Assembly (NCBI RefSeq): GCF_000003855.2
Contig: NW_003101680.1
Location: 4,191,530 to 4,255,529 of the forward strand
Source: Blastomyces gilchristii SLH14081
Taxonomy: Eukaryota > Ascomycota > Eurotiomycetes > Onygenales > Ajellomycetaceae
DNA length: 64,000 nt
Reading direction: 5' to 3'
Below, piece by piece: positions 13,543-25,900 of the stretch; the first letter of the stretch is position 1, and each line of letters begins with the position of its first letter. The notes beneath the pieces are model-generated. The model was not told the origin of the DNA and ran no database searches. It saw nothing but the letters and a program-made list of their open reading frames with translations. Position numbers and translations under genes: made by a program.

Positions 13543-14893
13543 AAGATTTAGAAAAGATAATAATTTATTTTTAATAAAGATAATAACTGATCACTGATGT
13601 GTATAAGAAGAATTATTATAAGAGAAAATAATCTTCTTTCTTAACTTAGTTATAATTTTAGTACTAACTCAGATTGAATATTATCAATATATAAAAGTAA
13701 ATAAACAATCTTGATTAATCTCTATCATATTTCTTGAAATATATTAATATTGTGAAAGAGAGTGTTATCAAATTATATTATCTGATAATATTATTAAAAA
13801 TATATTAATATTATGAATATCAATGTTGAAAAAATGTTGATACTTATATATTATAGTGATTTGTGAATCATGATAGTTAAATATATATAAATATATTATT
13901 TCTGACATTGATTACAACTTGTACAATAATTTTTGAAAACTCAAAATTAATTTCAATTATTAATAATTATGAACTTATAACTAATTAATATAAAAAGAAA
14001 AAAACTGTTTCTATTTATTATCTTTCTTCTCTTTTTTATTCTTCTTATCATTCTTTATAATTTACTTCTTATTCTTATTCTTCTTCTTCTTCTTCTTATT
14101 CAAGATAATAATCATTTTAAAATCTCTCTTCACTATCTTCTTAGAGAAGAGTTTCTGCTGCTTCTTCTCAGTCAGGTTAATCTATGTCTCAAAATCCAGC
14201 ATTTTCTGATCTGCTGTCTCAGATTACATCTCAGCAGTAAGCTGATTAATATGCTCAGAGATCAGAGCTGTCTTCTTAATATTCTGAATTATAAAGTGTA
14301 TTTGAGATCTGAATAAGATCTTAATCTTCTTCTTCTCTGTCAGCTTCTGCTAATTAATTAGAGAATAGAAGTATTATCAAAAATTATTATCTTTTAATAA
14401 ATAAAAATCTTATCAGTTTTGACTTCTTTGTCTCTTACTTTAATAGTCTCTTAAATTTCTTCTATTATTACTTATTTATAGTAACACTCTTCTTCTCTCT
14501 CTCTCTCTTTATCTTGATCTTAAATCATTCTCAAAACTTCTTCTAGTCTTACTACTATTGTATAAGACTCTTCACTATCTTCTTTTTCAATCTCTCACAG
14601 GTGACATTATTCATATTATTTCTATACTTAGTTCAGTCTAAATCTATCAGAAGTGTTACTTAAAATTATTATTATTCTACTCTCTTACAGAGTCTCTTTA
14701 AAATATTATAATATATCTTACAATCTGTCTTCTCTTACTTAAATATCTTCTTCTTCTCTTTCTTCAATCTGTGATAGTGTTCATATGCCTTGATAGTTCA
14801 CAGAACTGCAGAATATTTGAAGAGAGATGATATAATTGATTTCAGTGAGTGTTGAAAAGAGATGAAGGTAGAAGAGGCAGTCAGAAATGATAT

Positions 14894-14903
14894 AATAATG
14901 ATA

Positions 14904-14942
<39 letters not shown>

Positions 14943-15004
14943 GTAGTGATAGTAATGATAATAAAAATAATAATTATAATAATAATGATGATAATAATAA
15001 TAAT
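14894..15004. repeat. Imperfect AAT/ATG-type microsatellite in hAT-1
   Basis: Run of ATA/ATG triplets. Sits at the same internal position as the tracts at 51,780-51,891 in hAT-2 and 57,334-57,432 in hAT-3, so it belongs to the transposon. Confidence 0.85.
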
Positions 15005-16109
15005 GAAAGAAGAAGTGTATTGAAATATTTTACTGACTTATCAAATATAGAGAGACTCAAAGAAAATATTAACAGCTTTCAGAGATATATGAAAACAGCT
15101 ACAGTATTATATAGCAATATTATCTTCATTCAATACATGCACTGTTGATATTCTTTATATACAGTTATTATATAATCTGTATCAGAAATACATGCAGAAA
15201 ACAGATCTTTATTACTAGAATGAATGATTACAGCAATTCTCTGTTTTCATATTATAAAGATAAGTTATTCTTATTTCTTTCTTCTCTCTTTTTTCTTCTT
15301 CAATTAATCACTAATTTCAAGCTGATATGAAAACTATTAAAACACTCTCAGAAACTCTCAAATTAAAGAGTATAGACTAATTAAATTTTAAATACAGAAG
15401 AAATCAAATTACTCTCTATAAATTCAATTATTCATCTCTCTCTTAAATAAATCAGCAGTCATGTTCTCTTTCCTCTCCTCTAATCAAATGCAACAGAGCC
15501 CGTGAAAAGTGAGTACCATGTCAGATCATAATGATCAACACAGCTTCAGCATGCAGAGCTGTATGTACACAGTGTGTGCTGAACTGAGAGACTGCATGAG
15601 TTGTAAATCAGTAGCAGCATTTCAGAGAGAGCTGTACAGTGTGAGAAAGCTGCAATTCTCAGTCACATGTACAGAGAATGAATCATTATAGTAAGTGTAT
15701 ATATATTATATGAAAGTAACACTTTGTAATAACACTCAGTCTCTGATATCATAAAAATAGAGTCTCTCTGTGAGATCTGTTTTTATCAGAAGTTAGAAAA
15801 TTTTATATTTCTTAAGATTATCTTCATACATCTTATCTATGAAATCAATGAGAGAAATCATTGATTTCAGTATTCTGTTCTTGATATTATTCAAGTGATA
15901 GTAGAGTTCACTCTGATCACACTTTTTAAGTGTATATTTTCTAATTATTCACATTTATACAGATATATACTGATTATTTATTAGATAATATTAAGATAAT
16001 AACTTATTACAGCTATGTTATCTTCACTGTGAGAATTACACAGTTAATGATGAATATTATAAAGACTCTGAGAAATAAATATTTTAAGAATACTGCAGTT
16101 CTGTAATCT

Positions 16110-16245
16110 TGATTTTTTTTATTTTTCTTTTTTATTTTTTTCTTTTTCTTTTCTTTTTTTTTTTCTTTCTTTTTTTTTCATTGTGATTTTTTCTTGTTTT
16201 TGTTTTATTTTTTTTTTTTTTTTTTTTTGTATTTTATATTTTTTT
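16110..16245. repeat. T-rich tract in hAT-1
   Basis: Long oligo-T runs broken by C or A. Matching tracts exist in hAT-2 (52,996-53,125) and, reversed, in hAT-3 (56,088-56,222). Confidence 0.85.
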
Positions 16246-18064
16246 TATAATTAAAATTATATGAATTATAATCTGTGTTTAGAAAAGTAATAATATTTAA
16301 TAATACTCTCTATTAAATTTTCAATAAATAAGTACTATGTTATAATATTATGTAAGTGAGAAATAATTTCATAGTCTTATTTAATATTATTCTCAATAAT
16401 AATATCAGAATGAAAATATGACTAAGAATTCAAATATATTCTTTATCTGAGACTAGATTTTTATTTAAAAAGTGAATCTGAGATCTTTAATATTTGAAAT
16501 AATATGCTTTGAGATCAATGTAATGAACACAAACTATGATCAGAAGTAATACTTTTAGACAACATATTAACTGTAAAGTTTGATTCTGATCTCAGACACG
16601 GTCACACGGTCAGTCTAGCTGAGATAGTAGTGTATAGTGAAGTGAAAACAGCTTAATAGCTCAGATCATCACATCTAACATTCAGTAAGCTTATAGATAA
16701 TTGTAAAATACTTGAGATTCTTATAATCTATAATTATCTTAAATTTAAAGATACTTCAAAGTTCAGAGTCTCATTCTTCTAAATAGTATACAATTGTGAG
16801 AAGTTTCTTATCATAGATCTCATAATTGTATTCAGCAGAACTTAGTTTCTTAGATATAAAGATGTATAATTATAAAATATCTTTATCATTTTGTTGTAAA
16901 ATAGCTTCTTCTGTGATATAGTCAGAGAAATTGACTTCAATAACTATTTTATAATCAGAATCAAATATTATCAGTAGAGAGATATTAATGAATATCTTCT
17001 TTATCTGTATAAATGCTGCTTTAGTATCTACTGATTATTGAAATACTGAGTTCTTCTTAGTAAGTTCTGTAAGTGATCTTATAATATCTGAGAAGTTTTA
17101 TATAAATCACTGATAGAAGTTAGCAAATCTGATGAAGCTTCATACTTCTTTCACAGTGTACAGAATCTCTTATTCAAGAATAGTAGAGATCTTCTCAGAA
17201 TTCATTCAGATTCTCTTATCAGCTTCTATGATAAAGTCTAGATATTTTATACTTTTAATCTCAAAATTATACTTATCTATGTCTATTGATAGTTCTGCTT
17301 CTTGTAGTTATTATAATATCTTTTATATATATTCTTGATATTCTTTCCTGAGCTTATCAGTGAAGATGAGAATATTATTGAGATATGTAGATACAAATTT
17401 ATTAAAAAAATCTTGAAGTGCTCAGTTAATATACTTCTGAAATGTACTGAGAGTGTTAGTCAGTCTGAAGAGTGTGACTATTTATTCAAAGAGATTATAT
17501 TATATTTGAAGTACTGTAAGTTACTCATCTTCTTCAGTAATATGAATTTTATCAAACATATTAATAACATCTAGCTTTGTGAATCATTGAGCTTGTTTAA
17601 TATAAGCTAGAATTTCATTGATAAGAGATAAAGAATAGCAGTCTTTCTTTATTAATCTGTTCAGTTCTTGATAGTTCACACAGAATCAGAGTTCTTCACC
17701 TGATTTCTTTACAAAGAGAATAGAGACTGTGATAAAAGAGTTGCTAACATATATAAATTCTTTACTTAACAGATTATTGAGTATCTTTCAAAGAAGAAGA
17801 AGTTCATCTTATAATGTATTATAAAGAGAGTTTTATAATGATTCAGAGTCTTTATCATTTTTCTTTTCTAACTTAATACAGTGATTCACTTCTGAGTCTC
17901 ATAAGAGAAGTATGTTTATAATGTTATCTTCTCAGAAGACATCTAGGTATTTATAATATTATTAAGAGAGTTTGATATGAGAATCTGTTATTATAGTACA
18001 GAATAACTTTTCTACAGCTTTCTTAATATTAATCAGACTGATGAAATGAATTGTTATATAGTTC

Positions 18065-18066
<2 letters not shown>

Positions 18067-18096
<30 letters not shown>

Positions 18097-18450
18097 TTTC
18101 ATTATACTTATATGCAAGTGAAGCTTATGATGAGTCCTTGCATGATGTTAAATACAGGTCAAGTGTTGATTATACAGGAGGAAATACAGGTGTTGAGACC
18201 ACGCCAAGATAACAAGAACATAGGAAAATACAGAGAAGTGACAATTAAATACATGTGATAATAACTTCTCAGCTCAGAAACATAGAGTGATTCATTGAAG
18301 CAATTTGTACACCTCTGTATTTATTAGAAACCTGAGGTGCTTGAGTTCCAGATTTAATGTATTCCCTGTGGGTTTCGAACCCACGCGCCTTGGTTTCCCA
18401 CGCCAAGGCGCTACCAGGTGGCCGCATTAACCATTCAGCCACCGGGGTAA
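18067..18450 (-). mobile_element. SINE with tRNA-derived head and LINE-like 3' tail
   Basis: A 384-bp insertion in gypsy C flanked by 12-bp duplications TATATAGTTCTA (18,055-18,066 and 18,451-18,462). On the minus strand its head contains a perfect RNA polymerase III A box (18,431-18,441, TGGCTGAATGG) and B box (18,371-18,381, GGTTCGAAACC), about 50 bp apart. A unique body follows. The 3' end is TATAATGAAAGAATAAT followed by AAT repeats. That same 3' end closes the LINE copies, as seen on the reverse strand near 29,090-29,118. The body is GC-balanced and unmutated, unlike everything around it. The head cannot fold a normal acceptor stem, so it is not a working tRNA. No similar copy was noticed elsewhere in the window. 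Confidence 0.88.
18371..18441 (-). promoter_or_regulatory. Internal Pol III promoter (A and B boxes) of the SINE
   Basis: A box at 18,431-18,441 and B box at 18,371-18,381 match the consensus boxes of tRNA-type genes in order and orientation. They would drive transcription leftward, towards the AAT tail. Confidence 0.8.
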
Positions 18451-18630
18451 TATATAGTTCTACTATCAGTGATCTTTTCAGTGACTTCTTTTTCAGAGTA
18501 TTTCATAGGTATTGACAGAGATCTGTGTCAGATTCATAGTCTTGTGAATATCATCTTCATAAATTCTATCATTGTTAGAGAATATTAAGCTTCTGTTTTA
18601 AGTATTAAATAAAATATCTTATTTAGATAG

Positions 18631-18924
18631 TCAGACAAGTTCTAATATAAGATTATAATTAAGATTATTAAGTTTATATATATAGACATCTTTATATTGA
18701 TGTTCTTCAACATCTATCTTTAGTTTCATTATATAACAGATATAAATGTCTTTCAGATTATTAAATTCTGTAAGAAGGCAGAGTTTTGATAAGAGAATAC
18801 ACTGAAAGTTATAATGTCTTACAACTGAAGATTTAATCATTGTATAGTAGTATAGACTACTATCTATCATAATCTTCATATTATATATATTATTCATCAC
18901 AGTTGATATAAGAATTGTATTCAT
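18631..18924 (-). pseudogene. Protease-region relic of gypsy C
   Basis: A 97-codon open stretch on the minus strand, including KIMIDSSLYYY. This fits the catalytic Asp-Ser-Gly of retroviral aspartyl proteases with Gly replaced. The homologous part of element D, near 23,130-23,150, reads VMIDSDLCYY. It lies between the gag and RT regions, as expected for a gypsy polyprotein. It is an accidental open remnant rather than a gene, because the frames on either side are broken. Confidence 0.6.
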
Positions 18925-20424
18925 TGTTATCTTTTCTTTAAATTATTATTATTCAATCTCTTCAGGCTTCTGTTTATAAATTTGAATAGAAGCTAATCTT
19001 TTCTCTGTTTTATCAGAGTGTTGTTGTAGTTATTTTCAAATCTTTCTTCAATGCAATGTGATTTATATGAACAGGTACTGATTCATTCTTTAAGTGAGAA
19101 AGCACTGATCTTTCTCTTGTATAAGAAGGTATATAGACTGATCAGCAGTTGAAAGTGATATATTCTGATCAGTTACAATTAATGTATATCTTACATTGAT
19201 ATCAGTCAGTGACTTCTTCAGAAGTGATCTCAGAAACTCAGAAGTCTGTTCAGATAGCAAAGACTCTTGCTTATATATAGATATTTAAGTCTACTCAGTT
19301 CATAGCATCTGCATCATTGTTATTATTTCTCAGTGCAGATGTATAAGTAACTGAGATGTAATATCTTCTATCACTGTTCTGTATACTCTTGAGCTTGATA
19401 AGATAGTTATTCAATGTTCATAGTTGTACACAGAAGTCTTTATAAGTCAGGCCTTCATTTACACTTATGAGAATCTGTAAGAGTTTGAAAGTTAATGTCT
19501 TCTTAAGCATACTAATCTTTATTCAATTCTCTCAAGATTGATCATCTACTTCTATAATCTTAATATTAAAGTCAGAAATGAATGTTATAAGAGAAGTGTT
19601 TCTCTGTCAGACACTCTGTAATCAATCTAATACTTTCTGTTATATGACAGTGTCTTAGAACAGAATATCAAGATGTTTAATAATATTATCAGTTGTTCAC
19701 AATACTGATTCACATGCTTTTATTAACAAATAAAACTTCTGTTTTATACAATTCTTCAATCATTCATTGATATATTAACTCTGATTGATTAGTAAACTTA
19801 TGACATCTTCATCTATACTTAGTTTCATAAGCATTTTCAATCTTTATAATAAGTAGAGAGTGAGATCAGAAGTATTAAAATATACACAAGTATCTAAGCA
19901 TTTCATTAATGTGTGTATTGTGTTCATATTTAATTCTATCAGTGTTGAAATTGTCTGTGCAGAGATTTCTTATTGAGATAATTATTGAATCTCTTTATAT
20001 TAACATTGTTAAGTTGCATGCATGTCAGCTATTTATTATTATTGTAATTTCAACATTACTTAGAGTCACTGTGATACTGTATCTATACTTGTGTTCAAGA
20101 GTTCTCTCATGTTATCAGTAGATATACCTGTATCATTTATTAAATGTGTAATAACTGTGAAATCAGAAGAAGTGTAATTATATGAATATCTTATATATCT
20201 GTGTCAGAACTCTCAGATCTGTCACTGACATTCTGTTTATAAGACCTTATTCTCTTTATAAGATCTTATTACAGAGTAAGAGTGACTGACAAGTAAGCTT
20301 CTATCTAGAGACTCAGTGTCTGCTTAACTGATTATTCATTTCTCTATTTCTTACACATTGTTATGTATTCAGATATCTTAGTAAGTAATCATTTCTAATA
20401 AGAAGATAATGAATGTTTTTCAAG

Positions 20425-20727
20425 TGTAAGAGGCCTACACTAAATAGATCAGTATAATATATAGATCTTATATAACAAAGTGAAAAACATTAGAAAAGAA
20501 AAAGAAAGAGAAAGTACAGAAATCAATGATCAGAGTGAATATTCATATGCATACATAGTGAAGCTTCAGAGCGAAAGAATAGAAATTTCATGAGTTTTTA
20601 GTCAAGAATCAGTGACTGAGAATTGAAGCTTCAGCAGAGAATAAGTGACTGAGAATCAGAGCCTCAGTAGAAATCTGTGAAGTGTAATGAAATAGTCTAT
20701 ATAATTGATCGGGCGCAGCCCGTCACA
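20425..20727 (-). repeat. 5' LTR of gypsy C
   Basis: 303 bp, TG...CA ends, outer end GGGCGCAGCCCGTCACA unmutated at CpG sites. Contains a local duplication of the segment around GACTGAGAAT not seen in the element A LTRs. Confidence 0.85.
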
Positions 20728-20732
20728 TTGAA

Positions 20733-21304
20733 AGATATTACAGTAATCTGAGATTCTGAGTTTATTAATATTTTTCATACTTATACTGTAATAATACTGC
20801 AGTCTGATCTCTTTCTATAAGTATTTATTTTGATTGAGTAAGTAACAGATTCAGAAATCAGCTTCAAGAGTTTTAAAAAAGCAGTTACTTACTTTATTTA
20901 CAACTTTTTAAATTTCTATTTCAATTTGTCAGAACAGTTTATATACAGATATTATATTTTAAAATATATAAAGCAGAGACTCTTTTTCTTAATCTCTCTG
21001 TTATACACTTTATTCACAGTAGTTTGTAAAGCTCTTTCTCTCTACTTAATAGACAGATGTGAATCTTTTTATACTATGTTATTTCTTTATGAAAAATCTG
21101 TTCTCTGTTGTTCTGATCTGTGCAGAGTTAATTATAATTAACTTTTTACAAATCTGTGACTTTTACAGTGATGTACAAGTGATGAATAAAAGTCATTAAT
21201 TTCTTTAAAATCAAGAGCTTAGAGTTATACTCAATGAGCTTGTTCTGCATATCTGTATTCAATTATTTTATAAATATCATCATTCAGATTTTTTTTCAGA
21301 GCTT
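20733..21304. other. AT-rich mutated DNA, origin not recognised
   Basis: About 570 bp between gypsy C and LINE L2. One 71-codon plus-strand open stretch (20,926-21,141) has no motif I recognise. The segment may be a further part of the copia relic that resumes after L2, but I could not identify copia residues here. Confidence 0.4.
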
Positions 21305-21344
21305 TTATTATTATTATTCTTCAATCATAGATATATGCAGTCAG

Positions 21345-21656
21345 TGTGGCGGGCTGCGCCCGATCAATCATATAGACTATTCCGTTACACTTCACAGATT
21401 TCAACTGTTCCATTCTCGAACATGTACACTACACTCCGATTCTCAGCCATTCTCAATCGCCGATCCTCGGCCGCCATGAACACATATAGATTCTTCCACC
21501 CCGAAGCTTCACTGTGTACATCATCACATACATGTATAAATATTCACTTCAATCACTGATTCTTGCACTTTCTCTTTCTTTTTCTTTTAACATTTTTCTC
21601 TTTGTTATATAAGACCTATAATATTATACTGATCTATTCAGTGTAGGCCTTTTATA
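21345..21656 (+). repeat. 5' LTR of gypsy D, lightly mutated at its outer end
   Basis: 312 bp; begins TGTGGCGGGCTGCGCCCG. The first ~150 bp are rich in CpG sites. Its inner end reads CCTTTTATA where the intact ends read CCTCTTACA. Confidence 0.88.
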
Positions 21657-22489
21657 CTAGAAAAACATTCATCATCTCCTCATTAGAAACAATTACTCAC
21701 TGAGATATTTAAATGCATAAATAATGTATAAGAAATAGAGAAACAGTCAAACAGTTAAGTAAACACTGAGTTCTTAGATAGAAGCTTGCTTATCAGTCAC
21801 TCTGACCTCACAATAAGATCTTATAAAGAGAATATCAGTGAAAGATCTGAAAGTTCTGACACTCAGATGTATGAGATATTTATATAATTACACACATCTG
21901 ATAAAATAATATAATCATGTCTAACAATAATATGAAACTCTTAAACACAAGTATAGATGTGATATCATAATGACTTTAAGCAATGTTGAAATTACAACAG
22001 CAACAGATAGCAGACATACACATAACTTAATAACTTCAATATAAAGAGATTCAATGATTAACTCATACAATTTCAATATCTACAGAATCAAATATAACAG
22101 TACTGAAGAAATGCTTAAGTGCTTTTATATATTTCAATACTTTCAATCTCACTCTTTACTCATTATAAAGAATGGAAATGCTCATGAAACTGAGTATAGA
22201 TGAAGATATCATCAGTTCATTAATTAATCAAGATTGATATATCAATGAATAATTAAAGAATTGTATGAAACAGAAGTTTCATTCATGAATGAAAGTATGT
22301 AAATCAGTGTTGTAAACATCTAATAATATTATCAAATATCTTGATATCCTGTTCTGAGACACTGTTATATAATAGAGAGTATTAGATTGATTATAGAGTA
22401 TCTGACAGAGAAACACTTCTCTTATAATATTCATCTCTGACTTCAATATCAAGATTCTAGAAGCAGGTAATCAATCTTGAGAGAATTGA

Positions 22490-22714
22490 ATGAGGATTAG
22501 CATGCTCAAGAAGATATTAACTTTCAAACTCTTAGAGACTCTTATAAGTGTAGACAAAGACCAGACTTATAAAGACTTCTGCACACAGCTTCAGACATTA
22601 AACAATTATCTTATCAAGCTCAAGAGTACACAGAACAGTGATAGAAGACATTACACTTCAGTCACTTATACACCTGTGCTGAAGAACAGTAATAATGCAG
22701 ATATCATGAACTGA
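22490..22714 (+). pseudogene. gag relic of gypsy D
   Basis: A 74-codon open stretch matching the minus-strand gag remnant of element A at 12,139-12,363. Both show DKDQTYKDF and DRRHY at the same spacing. It would be the C-terminal half of Gag, upstream of a knuckle. It lies just after a stop-rich N-terminal part (about 21,900-22,480). The conservation of an open frame in two copies may be chance, as neither has an intact start region. Confidence 0.7.
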
Positions 22715-22979
22715 ATAGATTCAAATGCCTATACATAAGCAAGAGTTTCCACTGTTTGAACAGGCTTCTGAGTCTCTGAGATCACTCCTGAGAAAGTCAC
22801 TGATTAATATCAATATGAAGTATACATCAACTATAATTGATTGGAACATATCACTTTCAACTGTTAATTAACTTATATACCTTCTCAATCAAGAGAAAGA
22901 TCAGTGTCTTCTCATTCAAAGAATGAATCAATGTCTGTTAATATCAATCACATTGCAGTGAAGGAAGATTCAGAAGATA

Positions 22980-25900
22980 ACTATAAGAATACTCTGATGA
23001 AATAGAAAAAAGATTAGCTTCTATTCAAATTCATAAATAGAAGCTTGAAGAGATCAGATGATAATAATTTGAAGAGAAAATAGCAATGAATACAATTCTT
23101 GTATCTACTGTGATTAATAATATGTATAATATGAAAGTTATGATAGACAGTGATCTATGTTACTATGTAAAGATAAAATCTTCAGTTATAAGATATTATA
23201 ATCTTCAGTGTATTTCTTTATCAAAACTCTGACTTCTCACAGAATTTGATAATTCAAAAGATGTTTGTACCTGTTACATGATGAAACTAAACATAGATGT
23301 AAGAGAACATTAATGTGAAGATGTCTATACATATGAAGTTGATAATCTCAATTATAATCTTATATTAGAACTTGTCTGACTATCTGAATAAGGCATCTTA
23401 TTAAATGCTTGAAACAGAAGCTTGATATTATCTAATAATGATAGAATTCATGAAGATGATATTCACAAGACTATGAATCTTACACAGATCTCCGTCAATA
23501 TATATAAAATGCTCTGAAAAAGAAGTCATTATCAAAACTACTGACAGAGTCATTAACAAGATCACTGATAGCAGAATCATGTGTCAATCTATTTCACCAG
23601 TCTGACTGATGTCAAAAAGGCCTTTGAAAAGTTATTCTGTACTATAATAACAGATTCTTACACAAAACTCTCTCAATAATATCATGAATATCTAGATATC
23701 TTCTGATAAGACAATATTATGAATATACCTTCTTTATAAGACTCAGAAGTAAATCACAGTATCAAGTTAAAAAAGAAGAATGATAAGAACTCTGAGTCAC
23801 TGTGAGACTCTCTTTATAATATATCTTGAGATGAACTTCTTCTTCTTCAGAAGACACTCAATGATCTGTTGAATAAGAAATTCATATATATTAGCAACTC
23901 TTCTACTACAGCTTCTATTCTCTTTGTAAAGAAGTCAGATGAAGAACTCTGATTCTGTGTGAACTACTGAGATCTGAACAGATTGATAAAGAAAGATCAT
24001 TAGTTCTTATCTCTCATTAATGAAATTCTAGCATATATTAGATAAGCTCAATAATTTACAAAGCTAGATGTTATTACTGTATTTTATAAGATTTATATCA
24101 CTGAAGAAGATAAATGACTTACAGTATTCTGAATATATTATGATCTCTTTGAATGAATAGTCATACTCTTTGAACTAGCTAACATTCTCAGTATATTTCA
24201 GAAGTATATCAACTGAGTACTCTGAGATTTTCTTGATAAGTTTGTATCTACTTATCTAGATAATATTCTCATCTTTATCAATGAATTCAGAAAAGAGTAT
24301 CAAGAGTATATATGAAGAGTATTACAATGACTATAAGAAGCAGAACTATCAATTGATATTAACAAGTGTGATTTTAAAGTTAAGAGTACTAAATACTTAG
24401 GTTTCATTATAGAAGCTGATAAGAGGATTTGAATAAATTCTGAGAAGATCTCTGTCATTCATAAATGAGAAGCTTCATATACTGTGAAAGATGTATGAAG
24501 CTTTATTGAATTTGCTAATATCTATTAGTGATTCATATAAAACTTCTCAGATATTATGAGATCACTTACAGAACTCACTAAGAAAGACTCAGTATTTTAA
24601 TAATCAGTGAATACTGAAGCTGTATTTACACAGATGAAGAAGATATGCATTAATATCTCTCTACTGATAATATTTATTTCTGATTGTAAGATAGTTGTGA
24701 AGCTGATTTCTTCAGCTATATGATAGAAGAAGTGATATTATAATATAATAATAAAGATGTTCTATAATTATATATCTTCATATCTAAGAAACTGAGTCTC
24801 ACTGAATACAATTGTAAGATCTATAATAAGAAACTTCTCATAATTGTATACTATTTAGAAGAATAAGACTCTGAACTCTTAAGTATCTCTGAATTTAAGA
24901 TAATCACAGATTATAAGAATCTTAAATACTTTACAACTATCTATAAACTCACTGAATGACAGATATAATGATCTGAGTTCTTAAGCTGCTTTCATTTTAC
25001 AATACACTACTGTCTCAGCAGTCAGAACTTGATAACAGATGCTCTCTCATGATAAGAGCAAGATATGTCTTTTAATATAGCAGACATCTGTTGAATAAAC
25101 TGAGAATACTGACTTCTAGATCTGAAGATATTAGTTGATTAAGATGAAATAACTCATGACACTATACACACTTATCTGATTAGAACACTCTCTCTCTGAA
25201 CTGACACTGATATCTCAACTTCTTCTGAATCTATACTAGATGAATTATGATATATAACAGCTTAAAGTGATGAACTTCTTCAGACACTCACTGAAGCAGT
25301 ATATCAAGAAGCACTCTGATTTTTCTCAGAACTATGTATAAGAACTGACATCTCAGAATGTTCAATTAATGATAATAATACTCTATGATTCTGTAAACAA
25401 CACTGAGTTTCTCACTCTGAATTCTTACACACTCAGATAATGCAAGAGATGCATGATTCATATATAACTGATTATTCAGACTGTGAACAACTGTATAGAA
25501 TAATCTTCTGAGAATTCTACTGATCTGAGATATTAAATAGTATCAGATGCTTTGTCTGAAACTATAACTATTATTCTTCTATTATCTTATAAAAGAACTA
25601 TAGAGAAGATCTGCTGAAATCACTTGATATCTCTGATAAAATCTGATAAGATGTGATAATTAACTTCACTGTTGATCTCTCTGAGAGTAAGAATTATAGA
25701 AACATTCTGATTATTATGAATTGATTGAGTAAAGATATAATATTGAAATCTTATAATAAAATGAATACTGAACAAGTTACTGAAGCTTTTCTATAAAGCC
25801 TATTCTATTAAATATATGAATTACTGAGATCTATAGTATTGAATTAAAACTGTCAATTCATGAGTGCTCTCTGAACAAGAATCTGTCAAGTTCTTAAGAT

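Larger units (their letters stand above)
5143..16617 (-). mobile_element. hAT-1: hAT-superfamily DNA transposon, interrupted by gypsy A
   Basis: Ends TAGACTGGCC (left) and GGTCAGTCTA (right), an inverted pair with one mismatch, flanked by a perfect 8-bp duplication GCTGAGAT (5,135-5,142 and 16,618-16,625). An 8-bp duplication is the hallmark of hAT transposons. The element is about 5.8 kb once gypsy A (7,886-13,542) is removed. It aligns over its whole length with hAT-3, where hAT transposase residues can be read. The transposase therefore runs on the minus strand here, at about 6,000-7,900. The right half (13,548-16,617) holds an AT microsatellite, a T-rich tract and two short open frames shared with hAT-3. 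Confidence 0.88.
4105..20727 (-). mobile_element. Ty3/gypsy element C (chromovirus family), split by hAT-1 and by a SINE
   Basis: Minus-strand gypsy element bounded by TG...CA long terminal repeats. The 5' LTR is at the right (20,425-20,727); the 3' LTR at the left is truncated. Internal sequence occupies 4,320-5,142 and 16,618-20,424. Flanks TTAAA (4,100-4,104) and TTGAA (20,728-20,732) look like a 5-bp target duplication with one G-to-A change. hAT-1 sits inside with duplication GCTGAGAT, and the SINE sits at 18,067-18,450. With inserts removed it is about 4.7 kb, roughly 0.9 kb shorter than elements A, B and D. The missing part is the inner end of the left LTR plus the adjacent 3' coding end. 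Gag, protease, RT and RNase H relics align with the other copies. Confidence 0.85.

Noticed and set aside
18361..18450. Functional tRNA gene
   Set aside because: A and B boxes and a T-arm are present, but the 5' end does not pair with the 3' end as an acceptor stem. The sequence continues into a body with an AAT tail and is flanked by target duplications, so it is the head of a SINE.
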